Source: Roseateles sp. (GTDB taxonomy: Bacteria; Pseudomonadota; Gammaproteobacteria; Burkholderiales; Burkholderiaceae_C). Taken from it: DNA of 64,000 nt. The stretch spans positions 22,773 through 86,772 of the forward strand of contig JAEUPJ010000076.1 in NCBI GenBank assembly GCA_016790285.1, given 5' to 3'. The position numbers were made by a program, and so were the translations under genes. The notes beneath the pieces were generated by a model. That model searched no databases. It was not told the origin of the DNA and saw only the letters and a list, made by a program, of their open reading frames with translations. This document shows positions 8,886 through 17,754 of the stretch, piece after piece (the stretch's first letter is position 1; every line of letters starts with the position of its first letter).

Positions 8886-10196
8886 ATGACGCTTGACGAC
8901 TGGCTCGCCCACTGCGAGCGCCTGCATCCCAAGACCATCGACATGACGCTGGACCGCGTCAAGGCGGTGAAGGATCGTCTCGGGATCGCGTTCGAGTGCT
9001 CGACCGTGGTGGTCGCCGGCACCAATGGCAAGGGCTCCACCTGCGCGATGCTGGAGTCCATCGCCCTGCACGCCGGCTACCGCGTGGGGCTCTACATCAA
9101 ACCCCACCTGGTGCACTTCCAGGAGCGTTGCCGCGTGGGCGGCGAGCCGGTGAGTGCTGAGTCGCTGGTGCCGCACTTCGAAGCCGTGGAGGCCGCCCGG
9201 GGCGACATCACGCTGACCTACTTCGAGTTCACGACGCTGGCCATCATGCGGCGCCTGCAGCATGAGCCGCTGGACCTGGTCATCCTGGAAGTGGGACTGG
9301 GCGGCCGGCTCGACGCCGTCAACGTGATCGACGCCGACTGCGCCGTCATCACGAGCATCGACCTCGACCACACCGAGTTCCTCGGCCCGGACCGCGAAAG
9401 CGTGGGCCGTGAGAAGGCCGGCATCATGCGCGGTGGTCGCCCCGTGGTGGTGAGCGACCCCATGCCGCCGCCATCCCTGGCCGCGCGCGCGGCCGAGGTC
9501 GGAGCGGACCTGCGCCAGCTCGGCCGCGACTTCACCTTCAGCGGCGACCGCAACCAGTGGCAATGGGCGGGGCGCGACAAGCGCTTCTCCGGCATGGGCT
9601 ATCCCGCGCTGCGCGGCGTGAACCAGCTGCTCAACGCCTCCGGCGTGCTGGCCGCGTTCGAAGCCCTGGCCGACCGCCTGCCCATCAGCGCACAAGCCGT
9701 GCGCACGGGCCTGGCGCTGGTGGAGCTGCCCGGGCGCTTCCAGGTGCTGGCGGGTCAGCCCGTCGTCGTTCTCGACGTGGCGCACAACCCGCATGCGGTG
9801 GCGGCGCTGGCCCAGAACCTCGACCAGATGGGCTTCTTCCCCCGCACGCACGCCGTGTTCGGTGCGATGGCCGACAAGGACCTCGCCGGTATCCTCGCTC
9901 GTGTGGCGCCGCTGGTGGACCACTGGCACTTCACCGACCTGCCGCTGCCCCGCGCGGCCTCGGCTACCGGCCTGGAGACGGCCTTCCTGGCCGCCGGGCT
10001 GAAAACCCCGCCTGGCGTGACGACCGCGACCCACGCCACCCCCCTGGACGCCCTGCACGCCGCGGCGGCCGAGGCGACACCGGCCGATAGAATCCTGGTC
10101 TTCGGTTCCTTCTACACCGTGGGCGGGGTGCTCCAGGCCGGCCTGCCTCGCGTGACCGCCGGCCGCCCGGCCGAACAGCCTCCCACCCTCCACTGA
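8886..10196 (+). CDS. folC: bifunctional folylpolyglutamate / dihydrofolate synthase
   Basis: A 436-residue Mur-ligase-like enzyme that adds glutamate to dihydropteroate and folates. The P-loop GTNGKGSTCAMLESI, the EVGLGGRLDAVN motif, the SIDLDHTEFLG segment and the C-terminal LDVAHNPHAV are all present, and length is normal. The ATG at 8886 (MTLDDWLAHCERLHP) is preferred; an in-frame TTG at 8838 would place the start upstream of and through the terminator-like hairpin. Confidence 0.95.
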   Translation: MTLDDWLAHCERLHPKTIDMTLDRVKAVKDRLGIAFECSTVVVAGTNGKGSTCAMLESIALHAGYRVGLYIKPHLVHFQERCRVGGEPVSAESLVPHFEAVEAARGDITLTYFEFTTLAIMRRLQHEPLDLVILEVGLGGRLDAVNVIDADCAVITSIDLDHTEFLGPDRESVGREKAGIMRGGRPVVVSDPMPPPSLAARAAEVGADLRQLGRDFTFSGDRNQWQWAGRDKRFSGMGYPALRGVNQLLNASGVLAAFEALADRLPISAQAVRTGLALVELPGRFQVLAGQPVVVLDVAHNPHAVAALAQNLDQMGFFPRTHAVFGAMADKDLAGILARVAPLVDHWHFTDLPLPRAASATGLETAFLAAGLKTPPGVTTATHATPLDALHAAAAEATPADRILVFGSFYTVGGVLQAGLPRVTAGRPAEQPPTLH

Positions 10197-10213
10197 CGCC
10201 AGCGACACCGCCG

Positions 10214-10984
10214 ATGGGCCTGTTTTCCTTCCTCAAGCGCGATGTCGCCGCCGACGCGGCGGCGCCCAAGAAGCCGGCCAAGTCCGGCGGCAAGGCCACT
10301 GCGGCCGATGACGTTCAATTGCTGCGCCTGCGCGCCCGCCGCCGCCTCATCGGCGCGGCCGTGCTGGTGGCCGCTGGCGTGGTCGGCTTCCCGCTGATCT
10401 TCGAGACCCAGCCGCGCCCGATTCCGGTCGACCTGCCCATCGATATTCCCCGCAAGGAAAACGCGCCACCGCTGGCCGTCCCCACGCGCGAGCCCCTGTC
10501 GCAGGGGGAGCCGACCCTGGCCCCAGCGCCCCAGGTGGCGCAGGCCGCCAGCGCCGAGGTGCCCGCCGAGCCCAAGGTGGCCGACAGGCCGGCGAGCAAG
10601 CCTGCCGAGAAGCCGGCCGAGAAACCTGCTGAGAAGCCCGTTGACCGGGCCGCGAGCAAGCCCGTCGACAAGCCCGCTGACAAACCCAAGCCCGCCAGCG
10701 ACGGCGCACGGGCCCAGGCCCTGCTGGAGGGCAAGGAGCCGGCCGCGGCCAGCGCCGCCCGCTACATCGTCCAGGTCGGTGCCTTCAGCGAGAACAAGGC
10801 CGCGCAGGACGTGCGCGCCAAGGTCGAGAAGCTCGGGCTCAAGACCTACGCCCAGGCGGTGGACACGGCAGACGGCCGCCGCGTGCGCGTGCGGCTGGGC
10901 CCGTTCGCGAGCCGCGACGAGGCCGAGCGGGCGGCCGCCAAACTCAAGAGTGCCGGCATGCCGGGCTCCATCCTCACCCTCTGA
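10214..10984 (+). CDS. SPOR-domain cell-division protein (DedD-like)
   Basis: A 256-residue single-pass membrane protein. A short cytoplasmic N-terminus is followed by a transmembrane helix near residues 37-55 (LIGAAVLVAAGVVGFPLIF). Then comes a periplasmic linker rich in Lys-Pro-Ala repeats (KPAEKPAEKPAEKP), and finally a C-terminal SPOR domain (ARYIVQVGAFSENKAAQDV ... RVRVRLGPFASRDEAERA). SPOR domains bind denuded glycan strands at the septum. Position between folC and cvpA is that of DedD in many proteobacteria. Confidence 0.88.
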   Translation: MGLFSFLKRDVAADAAAPKKPAKSGGKATAADDVQLLRLRARRRLIGAAVLVAAGVVGFPLIFETQPRPIPVDLPIDIPRKENAPPLAVPTREPLSQGEPTLAPAPQVAQAASAEVPAEPKVADRPASKPAEKPAEKPAEKPVDRAASKPVDKPADKPKPASDGARAQALLEGKEPAAASAARYIVQVGAFSENKAAQDVRAKVEKLGLKTYAQAVDTADGRRVRVRLGPFASRDEAERAAAKLKSAGMPGSILTL

Positions 10985-10996
10985 TGGCAAGGTGGC

Positions 10997-11539
10997 ATGG
11001 ACGTCGCACTGAGCTGGGTCGATCTTGCGCTTGCCGCCCTGTTGCTGATCTCGATCGGTATCGGCTTGTGGCGCGGCCTCGTGTTCGAGGCGATGTCCCT
11101 GGCGGGTTGGGTGGTGGCGTACTTCGCTGCATCGCCCTTGGCGCCCCTCGTGGCTGACCTGCTGCCCGACTCGACCGCCAGCCGCTTTGGCCCGGCCGTG
11201 CTGCACATGGTCACGCTGGCGATCGCGTTCTTCGCCGTCCTGATTGTGTGGAGCCTGGCCTCGCGCCTGGTCAAGACCCTCATCCATGCCACCCCGCTGT
11301 CCATCGTGGACCGCCTGGGCGGTGCTGGTTTCGGTGCGCTGCGCGGCGTGTTCATCGCGCTGCTGCTGGTGCTCGTGATCGGTGCGTCGCCGCTGGCCGA
11401 ATCGTCCACCTGGCAGGCCTCGCGTGCCGCGCCGGTGCTCACCGGCGTGCTGCACGACCTCGCGCCGCTGCTTCCCGAACCTGTTGCCCGTTTTGTTTCC
11501 CGCTCGATGACCCCATCTGAGGCGGATTCGACTGATTAA
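10997..11539 (+). CDS. cvpA: CvpA family membrane protein
   Basis: A 180-residue protein with four predicted membrane helices, beginning with [19 protein letters not shown] as in CvpA. It directly precedes purF with 11 nt between, the conserved cvpA-purF pair. CvpA is named for its requirement in colicin V production; its general role (envelope homeostasis) is not settled. Upstream is the SPOR protein, 12 nt away. Confidence 0.92.
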   Translation: MDVALSWVDLALAALLLISIGIGLWRGLVFEAMSLAGWVVAYFAASPLAPLVADLLPDSTASRFGPAVLHMVTLAIAFFAVLIVWSLASRLVKTLIHATPLSIVDRLGGAGFGALRGVFIALLLVLVIGASPLAESSTWQASRAAPVLTGVLHDLAPLLPEPVARFVSRSMTPSEADSTD

Positions 11540-11550
11540 GGACCCCCACC

Positions 11551-13062
11551 ATGTGTGGCATCGTCGGCACCCTGGCCGCTACCCCCGTCAACCAGCTCAT
11601 CTATGACGCGCTGCTGCTGCTGCAGCACCGCGGCCAGGATGCAGCGGGCATCGTCACCATGCAGGGCCAGAAGTGCTTCATGCACAAGGCACGCGGCATG
11701 GTGCGCGACGTTTTCCGCACCCGCAACATGCGCGCGCTGCCCGGCAACATCGGCCTGGGCCAGGTGCGCTACCCCACCGCGGGCAACGCCTACAGCGAGG
11801 AAGAGGCCCAGCCCTTCTACGTGAACGCGCCGTTCGGCATCGTGCTGGTGCACAACGGCAACCTCACCAACGCCCACGCGCTGAAGGAGGAGCTGTTCGA
11901 CATCGACCGCCGCCACATCAACACCGAGAGCGACACCGAGGTGCTGATCAATGTGCTGGCCCACGAGCTGGAGCTGGCCGCGCGCGACCTGCCACTGACG
12001 CCCAAGGAGATCTTCTCTGCCGTGCGCGCGGTGCAAAAGCGCATCAAGGGCAGCTACGCCGTCATCGCGCTGATCGCCGGCCAGGGCCTGCTGGCCTTCC
12101 GCGACCCCTTCGGCATCCGCCCGCTGTGCTTCGGCCGGTCGAGCAATGGCGAGTTCATGGTGGCCAGCGAAAGCGTGGCGCTGGAGGGCACCGGCCACGT
12201 GCTGGAGCGCGACGTCGCCCCTGGCGAAGCGCTTTTTGTCGACATGACCGGCAAGGTGCACACCGAACAGTGCAACGACGCGCCGACGCTCAACCCGTGC
12301 ATGTTCGAATTCGTCTACCTGGCCCGACCCGACTCGGTGCTGGACGGCATCTCGGTCTACCAGGCGCGCCTGAACATGGGCGAGACGCTGGCCCAGCGCG
12401 TCATCTCCACGATGCCGCCCAATGAGATCGACGTGGTCATTCCCATCCCGGAAAGCAGCCGCCCATCGGCGATGCAGCTCGCCCACCGCATCGGCAAGCC
12501 CTACCGCGAGGGCTTCGTGAAGAACCGCTACGTCGGCCGCACCTTCATCATGCCGGGGCAGGGTGCGCGCAAGAAGAGCGTTCGCCAGAAGCTCAACGCC
12601 ATCGGGCTGGAGTTCAAGGGCCGCAACGTGCTGCTGGTGGACGACTCCATCGTACGCGGCACGACGTCCAAGGAGATCGTGCAGATGGCCCGCGAGGCTG
12701 GTGCCCGCAAGGTCTACCTCGCGTCCGCCGCGCCGCCGGTCCGCTACCCCAACGTGTACGGCATCGACATGCCGACCAAGGAAGAACTCATCGCCCATGG
12801 CCGCAGCATCGAGGAAGTGCGGCAGTACATCGGTGCGGACGCGCTGATCTACCAGGACGTGGACGCCATGAAGCGCGTCGTCGCCGCGCTGCGCCCGGGC
12901 CTTGCCGGCTTCGAGGCCAGCTGCTTCGACGGCCACTACGTCACGGGCGACGTCAGCCTGGCCGACTTTGAAGCCATCCGCGAGCAGCGCGCCAACCAGC
13001 CCGGCGACGAGGACGCCGACGCCCGCGGCCGCCTGGCGCTGCAAAGCCGCACCGAGGGCTGA
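11551..13062 (+). CDS. purF: amidophosphoribosyltransferase
   Basis: A 503-residue enzyme for the first committed step of purine synthesis (PRPP plus glutamine to phosphoribosylamine). Cys2, exposed after Met removal (MCGIVG), is the glutaminase nucleophile of the Ntn domain. The C-terminal phosphoribosyltransferase domain carries the PRPP loop [23 protein letters not shown] at 11538-11542 is the ribosome site. metZ begins 4 nt after the stop. Confidence 0.97.
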   Translation: MCGIVGTLAATPVNQLIYDALLLLQHRGQDAAGIVTMQGQKCFMHKARGMVRDVFRTRNMRALPGNIGLGQVRYPTAGNAYSEEEAQPFYVNAPFGIVLVHNGNLTNAHALKEELFDIDRRHINTESDTEVLINVLAHELELAARDLPLTPKEIFSAVRAVQKRIKGSYAVIALIAGQGLLAFRDPFGIRPLCFGRSSNGEFMVASESVALEGTGHVLERDVAPGEALFVDMTGKVHTEQCNDAPTLNPCMFEFVYLARPDSVLDGISVYQARLNMGETLAQRVISTMPPNEIDVVIPIPESSRPSAMQLAHRIGKPYREGFVKNRYVGRTFIMPGQGARKKSVRQKLNAIGLEFKGRNVLLVDDSIVRGTTSKEIVQMAREAGARKVYLASAAPPVRYPNVYGIDMPTKEELIAHGRSIEEVRQYIGADALIYQDVDAMKRVVAALRPGLAGFEASCFDGHYVTGDVSLADFEAIREQRANQPGDEDADARGRLALQSRTEG

Positions 13063-13066
13063 ACGC

Positions 13067-14302
13067 ATGAGCGACACGCCCCGCCGCCCGCTGCCCGACG
13101 GCCTGCGCCCCGAGACGCTGGCCGTGCGCACCGCGCTGCCGCCCAGCCAGCATGGCGAGAACTCCGAGGCGCTCTTCCTCACGACGGCCTACGTCCAGAC
13201 GGACGCCGAGACCTCGGCGCGCAAGTTCTCCAACTCCGAGGACTTCACCTATTCGCGCACCAGCAATCCGACGGTGCGCAGCCTGGAAGCGCGCCTCGCG
13301 GCGCTGGAAGGCACCGAGGCTGCCATCGCCACGTCCACCGGCATGAGCGCCATCCTGCTGCTGGCCATGGGCGTGCTGAAGTCGGGCGACCATGTCGTCT
13401 GCTCGCGCTCTGTGTTCGGCTCCACGATCAATCTCTTCGCCAAGGAGTTCGGCAAGTTCGGCGTGGAGACGACGTTCGTCTCTCAGACCGACCTGGCCGA
13501 GTGGCAGGCCGCCGTCCGCCCGACGACGCGGCTCTTCTTCGCCGAGACACCGACCAACCCGCTGACCGAGGTCTGCGACATCCGGGCGCTGGCCGACATG
13601 GCGCATGCTGCCGGCGCCATCCTGGCCGTTGACAACACCTACTCGACGCCCGCGCTGCAGCGGCCCGCCGAGATGGACGCGGACATCGTCATGCACTCGG
13701 CCACCAAGTACATGGACGGTCAGGGTCGCGTCATGGCCGGCGCGCTGTGCGGGCCGAACAGGCTCATCCGCGACGTGTTCGGCCCCATCCTGCGCACGGT
13801 CGGCATGACCCTCGCGCCCTTCAACGCCTGGGTGGTGCTCAAGGGGCTGGAGACGCTGTCCCTGCGCATGAAGGCACAGAGCGAGCAGGCCCTCGCCGTG
13901 GCCCGCTGGCTGGAGGCGCGGCCCGAGGTGGCGCGCGTGTACTACCCCACGTTGCCGTCTCACCCTCAGCACGAACTGGCCATGCGCCAGCAGTCGGGGC
14001 AGGGCGGGGCGGTGCTGTCGTTCGAGGTGCAGGCGGATTCGCCCGAAGCCGCGCGTGCCGCCGCCTTCCACGTCATCGACAGCACCCGCGTGCTGTCCAT
14101 CGCCACGAACCTGGGCGACACCAAGAGCATCATCACCCACCCCGCCACCACCTCGCACGGCCGCCTCACCGAGGCGCAGCGCCAGGCGGCGGGCATCGGC
14201 CAGGGCCTGATCCGGCTGGCCGTCGGCCTGGAGCATGTCGAAGACATCTGCGACGACCTCGCCCGTGGCCTGAGCACCTTGCATACCTTGAGCAAAGCAT
14301 GA
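13067..14302 (+). CDS. metZ: O-succinylhomoserine sulfhydrylase
   Basis: A 411-residue Cys/Met-metabolism PLP enzyme making homocysteine directly from an activated homoserine and sulfide. The PLP lysine is in MHSATKYMDGQGRVMAGAL at about residue 214. The N-terminus ETLAVRTALPPSQHGENSEALFLT and the FSNSEDFTYSRTSNPTV segment are typical of MetZ rather than MetB or MetC. The purF-metZ order is common in betaproteobacteria. Its stop overlaps the gltX start (ATGA). O-acetylhomoserine use cannot be excluded from sequence. Confidence 0.92.
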   Translation: MSDTPRRPLPDGLRPETLAVRTALPPSQHGENSEALFLTTAYVQTDAETSARKFSNSEDFTYSRTSNPTVRSLEARLAALEGTEAAIATSTGMSAILLLAMGVLKSGDHVVCSRSVFGSTINLFAKEFGKFGVETTFVSQTDLAEWQAAVRPTTRLFFAETPTNPLTEVCDIRALADMAHAAGAILAVDNTYSTPALQRPAEMDADIVMHSATKYMDGQGRVMAGALCGPNRLIRDVFGPILRTVGMTLAPFNAWVVLKGLETLSLRMKAQSEQALAVARWLEARPEVARVYYPTLPSHPQHELAMRQQSGQGGAVLSFEVQADSPEAARAAAFHVIDSTRVLSIATNLGDTKSIITHPATTSHGRLTEAQRQAAGIGQGLIRLAVGLEHVEDICDDLARGLSTLHTLSKA

Positions 14303-15699
14303 GTTCCTTCGACAAGATCCGCACGCGCATCGCGCCGTCTCCCACGGGCTTCCTGCACCTGGGTACCGCGCGCACGGCGCTGTACTCCTGGGCCTTTGCC
14401 CGCCACCATGGCGGCGAATTCGTGCTGCGCATCGAGGACACCGACGTCGCGCGCTCCACGCAGGACTCCGTCGACCAGATCATCCAGGCCATGAACTGGC
14501 TGGGCCTCAGCTACGACGAGGGCCCGATCTACCAGATGCAGCGCCTGGACCGCTACCAGGCCGTCATCGACCAGCTCATCGCCCAAGGCAAGGCCTACCG
14601 CTGCTACGCCACGCCCGAGGAGCTCAACGCCATGCGCGAGGCCCAGAAGGCCCGCGGCGAGAAGACGCTCTACGACCGCCGCTGGCGCCCGGAGCCTGGC
14701 AAGGTGCTGCCCCCGCCGCCCGAAGGCGTCAAGCCCGTGATCCGCTTCGCCAACCCGGTGGAAGGCGACGTGACCTGGGACGACGTCGTCAAGGGCCCGA
14801 TCACGATCAACAACCGCGAGATCGACGACCTGATCATCGCCCGCACCGACGGCGTGCCAACCTACAACTTCGCTGTCGTCGTGGACGACTGGGACATGCG
14901 CATCAGCCACGTCTTCCGTGGCGACGAGCATGTCAACAACACGCCGTGGCAGATCAACATCTTCAACGCCTTGGGCGCGCCGCTGCCGCAGTTCGGCCAC
15001 CTGCCCATCATCCTGGGTGACGACGGGCTGAAGCTCTCCAAGCGCCGTGGCGCGGTCAGCGTGATGGACTACGCCGCGAACGGCTACCTGCCCGAAGGCA
15101 TGTTGAACTACCTGGCTCGCCTGGGCTGGAGCCATGGCGATGACGAGCTCTTCTCGGCCGACCAGATGGTGGCCTGGTTCGACGGCACCCACCTGTCCAA
15201 GAGTCCTGCCCAGTGGGATCCGGCCAAGCTGGACTGGGTCAATGGCCACTACGTCAAGCACGTCGACGAGGCGCGGCTGGCGGCGCTGGTCGTGGAGCAG
15301 CTCGCTGCCAAGGGGCTCGCCGCGGGTGTCGATCAGGTGCAGCCCAAGGTCGGCCTGTTCAAGGACCGTTGTGCCACCGTGGCGGTGCTCGCCGACTGGC
15401 TCGCGATGTACTTCGGCCCCATCACGCCGACGGCGGAAGACCTGGCTGCGCATGTGACCGATTCGGTCCGGCCGGCCTTGGCAGCCCTGGCGGACAAACT
15501 GGGCGCGCTGACCGAGTGGAACAAAGCCACCATCCAGCAAGCGCTCAAGGAGACGCTGGCCGCTACGAGCCTCAAGATGCCCCAATTGGCAGTCCCCGTG
15601 CGCGTGATGGTGTGCGGTCGTCCGCAGACCCCGAGCCTGGATGCGGTGCTTGAGCACTTCGACCAGAAAAAAGTGCTTGAACGCTTGCAAGTCGTTTAA
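14299..15699 (+). CDS. gltX: glutamyl-tRNA synthetase
   Basis: A 466-residue class I aminoacyl-tRNA synthetase. The HIGH-type motif is in IAPSPTGFLHLGTARTAL and the KMSKS-type loop in GLKLSKRRGAVS; the tRNA-binding alpha-helical C-terminal part is complete. The ATG overlaps the metZ stop by 4 nt, an unusual coupling of an amino-acid enzyme to a synthetase. A tRNA-Glu gene lies about 220 bp downstream. The 3' end overlaps the tRNA operon promoter. Confidence 0.97.
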   Translation: MSSFDKIRTRIAPSPTGFLHLGTARTALYSWAFARHHGGEFVLRIEDTDVARSTQDSVDQIIQAMNWLGLSYDEGPIYQMQRLDRYQAVIDQLIAQGKAYRCYATPEELNAMREAQKARGEKTLYDRRWRPEPGKVLPPPPEGVKPVIRFANPVEGDVTWDDVVKGPITINNREIDDLIIARTDGVPTYNFAVVVDDWDMRISHVFRGDEHVNNTPWQINIFNALGAPLPQFGHLPIILGDDGLKLSKRRGAVSVMDYAANGYLPEGMLNYLARLGWSHGDDELFSADQMVAWFDGTHLSKSPAQWDPAKLDWVNGHYVKHVDEARLAALVVEQLAAKGLAAGVDQVQPKVGLFKDRCATVAVLADWLAMYFGPITPTAEDLAAHVTDSVRPALAALADKLGALTEWNKATIQQALKETLAATSLKMPQLAVPVRVMVCGRPQTPSLDAVLEHFDQKKVLERLQVV

Positions 15700-15714
15700 T
15701 TTTCGTCATATACT
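15685..15714 (+). promoter_or_regulatory. sigma70-type promoter of the tRNA operon
   Basis: TTGCAA at 15685-15690 and TATACT at 15709-15714 are separated by 18 bp. The -35 box lies inside the last codons of gltX and the -10 box just after its stop. The AT-rich patch stands out from its surroundings and precedes the first tRNA by about 75 bp. Confidence 0.65.
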
Positions 15715-15789
15715 CTTGGTCTCGCTTGAACAGCGCTGCAAACGAGCGATTGGAGAGAAGGCTGGCAACAGCTGAATCAAGAATCACAC

Positions 15790-15865
<76 letters not shown>

Positions 15866-15915
15866 AAACCCTTCAAAAGGTTGGAGTGGCGCGCAGTTCA
15901 AGTCGCGAAGGTTTA

Positions 15916-15991
15916 GTCCCCTTCGTCTAGAGGCCTAGGACACCACCCTTTCACGGTGATTACAGGGGTTCGAATCCCCTAGGGGACGCCA
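15916..15991 (+). tRNA. tRNA-Glu (anticodon TTC)
   Basis: 76 nt with encoded GCCA end. The acceptor GTCCCCT/AGGGGAC and the T-arm are perfect, and the anticodon TTC is at 15950-15952. The anticodon stem is CCACC/GGTGA, leaving the outermost pair (27-43) as a C-A mismatch. Confidence 0.97.
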
Positions 15992-16044
15992 AGTTTGATG
16001 AGCTTGGATATTGTCGAAAGACGGTATCGAAATTCATCCCACGC

Positions 16045-16121
16045 GGAGTGGTAGTTCAGTTGGTTAGAATACCGGCCTGTCACGCCGGGGGTCGCGGGTT
16101 CGAGCCCCGTCCACTCCGCCA
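16045..16121 (+). tRNA. tRNA-Asp (anticodon GTC)
   Basis: 77 nt with encoded GCCA end. The acceptor GGAGTGG/CCACTCC and the anticodon stem CCGGC/GCCGG are intact; loop CTGTCAC gives anticodon GTC at 16079-16081. It is the last tRNA of the cluster. Confidence 0.97.
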
Positions 16122-16130
16122 AAACAAATA

Positions 16131-16166
16131 ATGCGCCGAAACCCTCGCGGGTTCGGCGCATTTCCT
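16131..16166 (+). terminator. terminator of the tRNA-Ala-Glu-Asp operon
   Basis: ATGCGCCGAA at 16131-16140 pairs with TTCGGCGCAT at 16152-16161, and the stem continues inward with CCC/GGG. It is followed by TTCCTTTT. It lies 10 nt after the CCA of tRNA-Asp. Confidence 0.85.
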
Positions 16167-16181
16167 TTTGGGGCCTTTGAA

Positions 16182-16430
16182 TCAGGAAACGCCGCGCGTT
16201 GGCGCCGGGGCCGTGCCCGCCGCGTCGCTGCCGCCGCTGCCGTGATTCTGGGTTGTTGCCCCGCCGGTGCGAGCCGTGGGGGCGGAGCGAGGGGCCTCGT
16301 TCGTGCTGCGCTTGCCGCTGACCACCAAGCGCGCCAGCTTGACCACCTCACTGGCCTCGGCGGGCATGCCGCCCGCTGCCAGCCCCAGGGTGAGGCACAC
16401 GCAAATCCAGGCTTTCATCGAACGCTGCAT
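16182..16430 (-). CDS. small putative secreted protein
   Basis: An 82-residue protein. The ATG at 16430 is preceded by GGGAGG at good spacing (GGGAGGTGTGAAG then ATG). The first 26 residues form a clear signal peptide (MQRSMKAWICVCLTLGLAAG, cleavage probably near PAEA-SE). The mature part begins SEVVKLARLVVSGKR and then becomes Ser/Thr/Gly/Ala-rich and low-complexity. I recognise no domain with certainty. An upstream extension in frame exists but lacks a ribosome site and would bury the signal peptide. It converges on the tRNA operon terminator. Confidence 0.6.
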   Translation of the reverse strand: MQRSMKAWICVCLTLGLAAGGMPAEASEVVKLARLVVSGKRSTNEAPRSAPTARTGGATTQNHGSGGSDAAGTAPAPTRGVS

Positions 16431-17123
16431 CTTCACACCTCCCACCTCGCGGACAGCGAGGAACAGCATGAAGTGTTCAAGATGAGGAATCTTTCCACCA
16501 GCGTCGCGCGACGAACTGCGCTTTGCCTGGGATGAATTGCGATCGCGCTGCTCGAACCGCGGCGCTGCATCGGTCGAACACGGGCTGGGGCTGAACAACG
16601 CACTTCGACGACTCCTGACTTTGCATCCCCAACCGGTGGCTTCGGTCCTTCAGATAGGCAGTTCGTCTGCCCGAGCTGACCCGTTGACTTCCGGCCACTA
16701 GCCTTCCCCATTTGACGCGCGAAGGCCTTGTGCGAGCGGAAGGGGGGATATGTCGGGAGATTCGTTTCGCCATGCATTTGCGCTGGTAGCACTGCCGGAT
16801 GCTGCAACGCCCAGCGAGCGTGGCGGAGGCGGTCAGCCTTGCGCCAACGTGAACGAGGAGGGTGGCCGGCTGACGGAGGTCCGGCAAGCGGGGCAAGGTG
16901 CTGCTTGGGCCGACTGACTGGCTTCGTCAGATCTACGGCCAGTGTGTCGCCAGAAGCCATTGCGGCAACGAGTTCGGAATCGCGTGGCGCTATTGGGTGC
17001 CAGAGGACAAACGGAATCAAAAGGGCAGGGGTGTGTGCCTGTGCAAGCGCTTCACCGACCAGCGGCGTTGACTTCGGTACGTTGCACCTGGCCTTTACCG
17101 CTAACCTTTGCGGCCAGAAAGAC
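16431..17123. other. gene-poor, less GC-rich stretch between tRNA clusters
   Basis: About 690 bp without a convincing gene. Open frames exist on both strands but have no ribosome sites, odd residue composition and no recognisable motif. Base composition is visibly closer to balanced than the neighbouring genes. The stretch lies against the 3' end of tRNA-Ser, a common insertion point for mobile elements, so a decayed insertion is possible. No integrase, transposase or terminal repeat was found. Confidence 0.4.
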
Positions 17124-17153
17124 AAAACCCAAGTGATTTTCGTCACTTGGGTT
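17124..17153 (-). terminator. terminator of tRNA-Ser
   Basis: Read on the minus strand, AACCCAAGTGA and TCACTTGGGTT form an 11-bp perfect stem with a 6-nt loop, followed by TT. It sits 6 nt beyond the tRNA-Ser CCA end. Confidence 0.85.
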
Positions 17154-17159
17154 CATATG

Positions 17160-17250
<91 letters not shown>

Positions 17251-17263
17251 TGCAAGCCTCATA

Positions 17264-17677
17264 TCATAGCGCAGGTTGAGCAGCCTGCCGAGAAGCGTGT
17301 CGATGCATGACGGGCCTCGCGCGCAAGGCATCACGCCAGCCGAGCTGGTGAATGACGTTGTTCAGGTGCAGCATGCGCCGAGACCGCGCCAGTGTCTGGC
17401 CCTCGCCGTCGACCAACGCGACGTTGCACAGGATGTTCATCGGATCGAAAAGGGCGACGATGTCCGGCTGGATCTCAGTCCATTCCCACGCGATCTGGAT
17501 GGGACCGATGTTGTCCAGCGTTGCCCAGACCTCCTGGCCGGACCTCAGGCCAGATCGTGCATCGTGCACCCTAACGCTGCTTCCCACTTGACGCAGTTCA
17601 TGGGATGCCAATTCGAACTCGTTTACAGTCTTGACGACCGTCTCGCAGGCCATCAGCTGCCAAGCTGCCATCTGCAT
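17264..17677 (-). CDS. RsaM-like (DUF4902-like) quorum-sensing-associated protein
   Basis: A 137-residue protein divergent from the LuxR-type gene. The central segment IQIAWEWTEIQ, then NILCNVALVDGEGQTLARS and NNVIHQLGWRDAL, resembles by eye the pattern W-W / NLMLVD-x-x-G / I-x-x-L-x-W that I associate with DUF4902/RsaM proteins. Those proteins sit beside luxR/luxI genes in Burkholderia and Pseudomonas and dampen AHL signalling. The ATG at 17677 is chosen because GGGAG lies 7 nt upstream; an ATG at 17719 lacks one. The lux-box-like site at 17736-17751 is centred about 66 nt upstream of this ATG, compatible with LuxR-activated transcription. Family assignment is tentative. Confidence 0.55.
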   Translation of the reverse strand: MQMAAWQLMACETVVKTVNEFELASHELRQVGSSVRVHDARSGLRSGQEVWATLDNIGPIQIAWEWTEIQPDIVALFDPMNILCNVALVDGEGQTLARSRRMLHLNNVIHQLGWRDALRARPVMHRHASRQAAQPAL

Positions 17678-17735
17678 TCGGATCTCCCGTCTTTTGGATG
17701 GGTTGCAGTTTGCGTTCATCCTGAGCCGACTGCTC

Positions 17736-17751
17736 CTACCAACCCTAGTAG
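17736..17751. promoter_or_regulatory. lux-box-like operator 1
   Basis: CTACCAACCCTAGTAG fits the CT-N12-AG lux-box frame. It lies between the rsaM-like gene and the luxR-type gene, ending 3 nt before the luxR ATG. It shares CTACCAA and GTAG with operator 2 at 18466. The position suggests activation of the rsaM-like gene and simultaneous occlusion of luxR translation or transcription initiation. Confidence 0.6.
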
Positions 17752-17754
17752 CGC

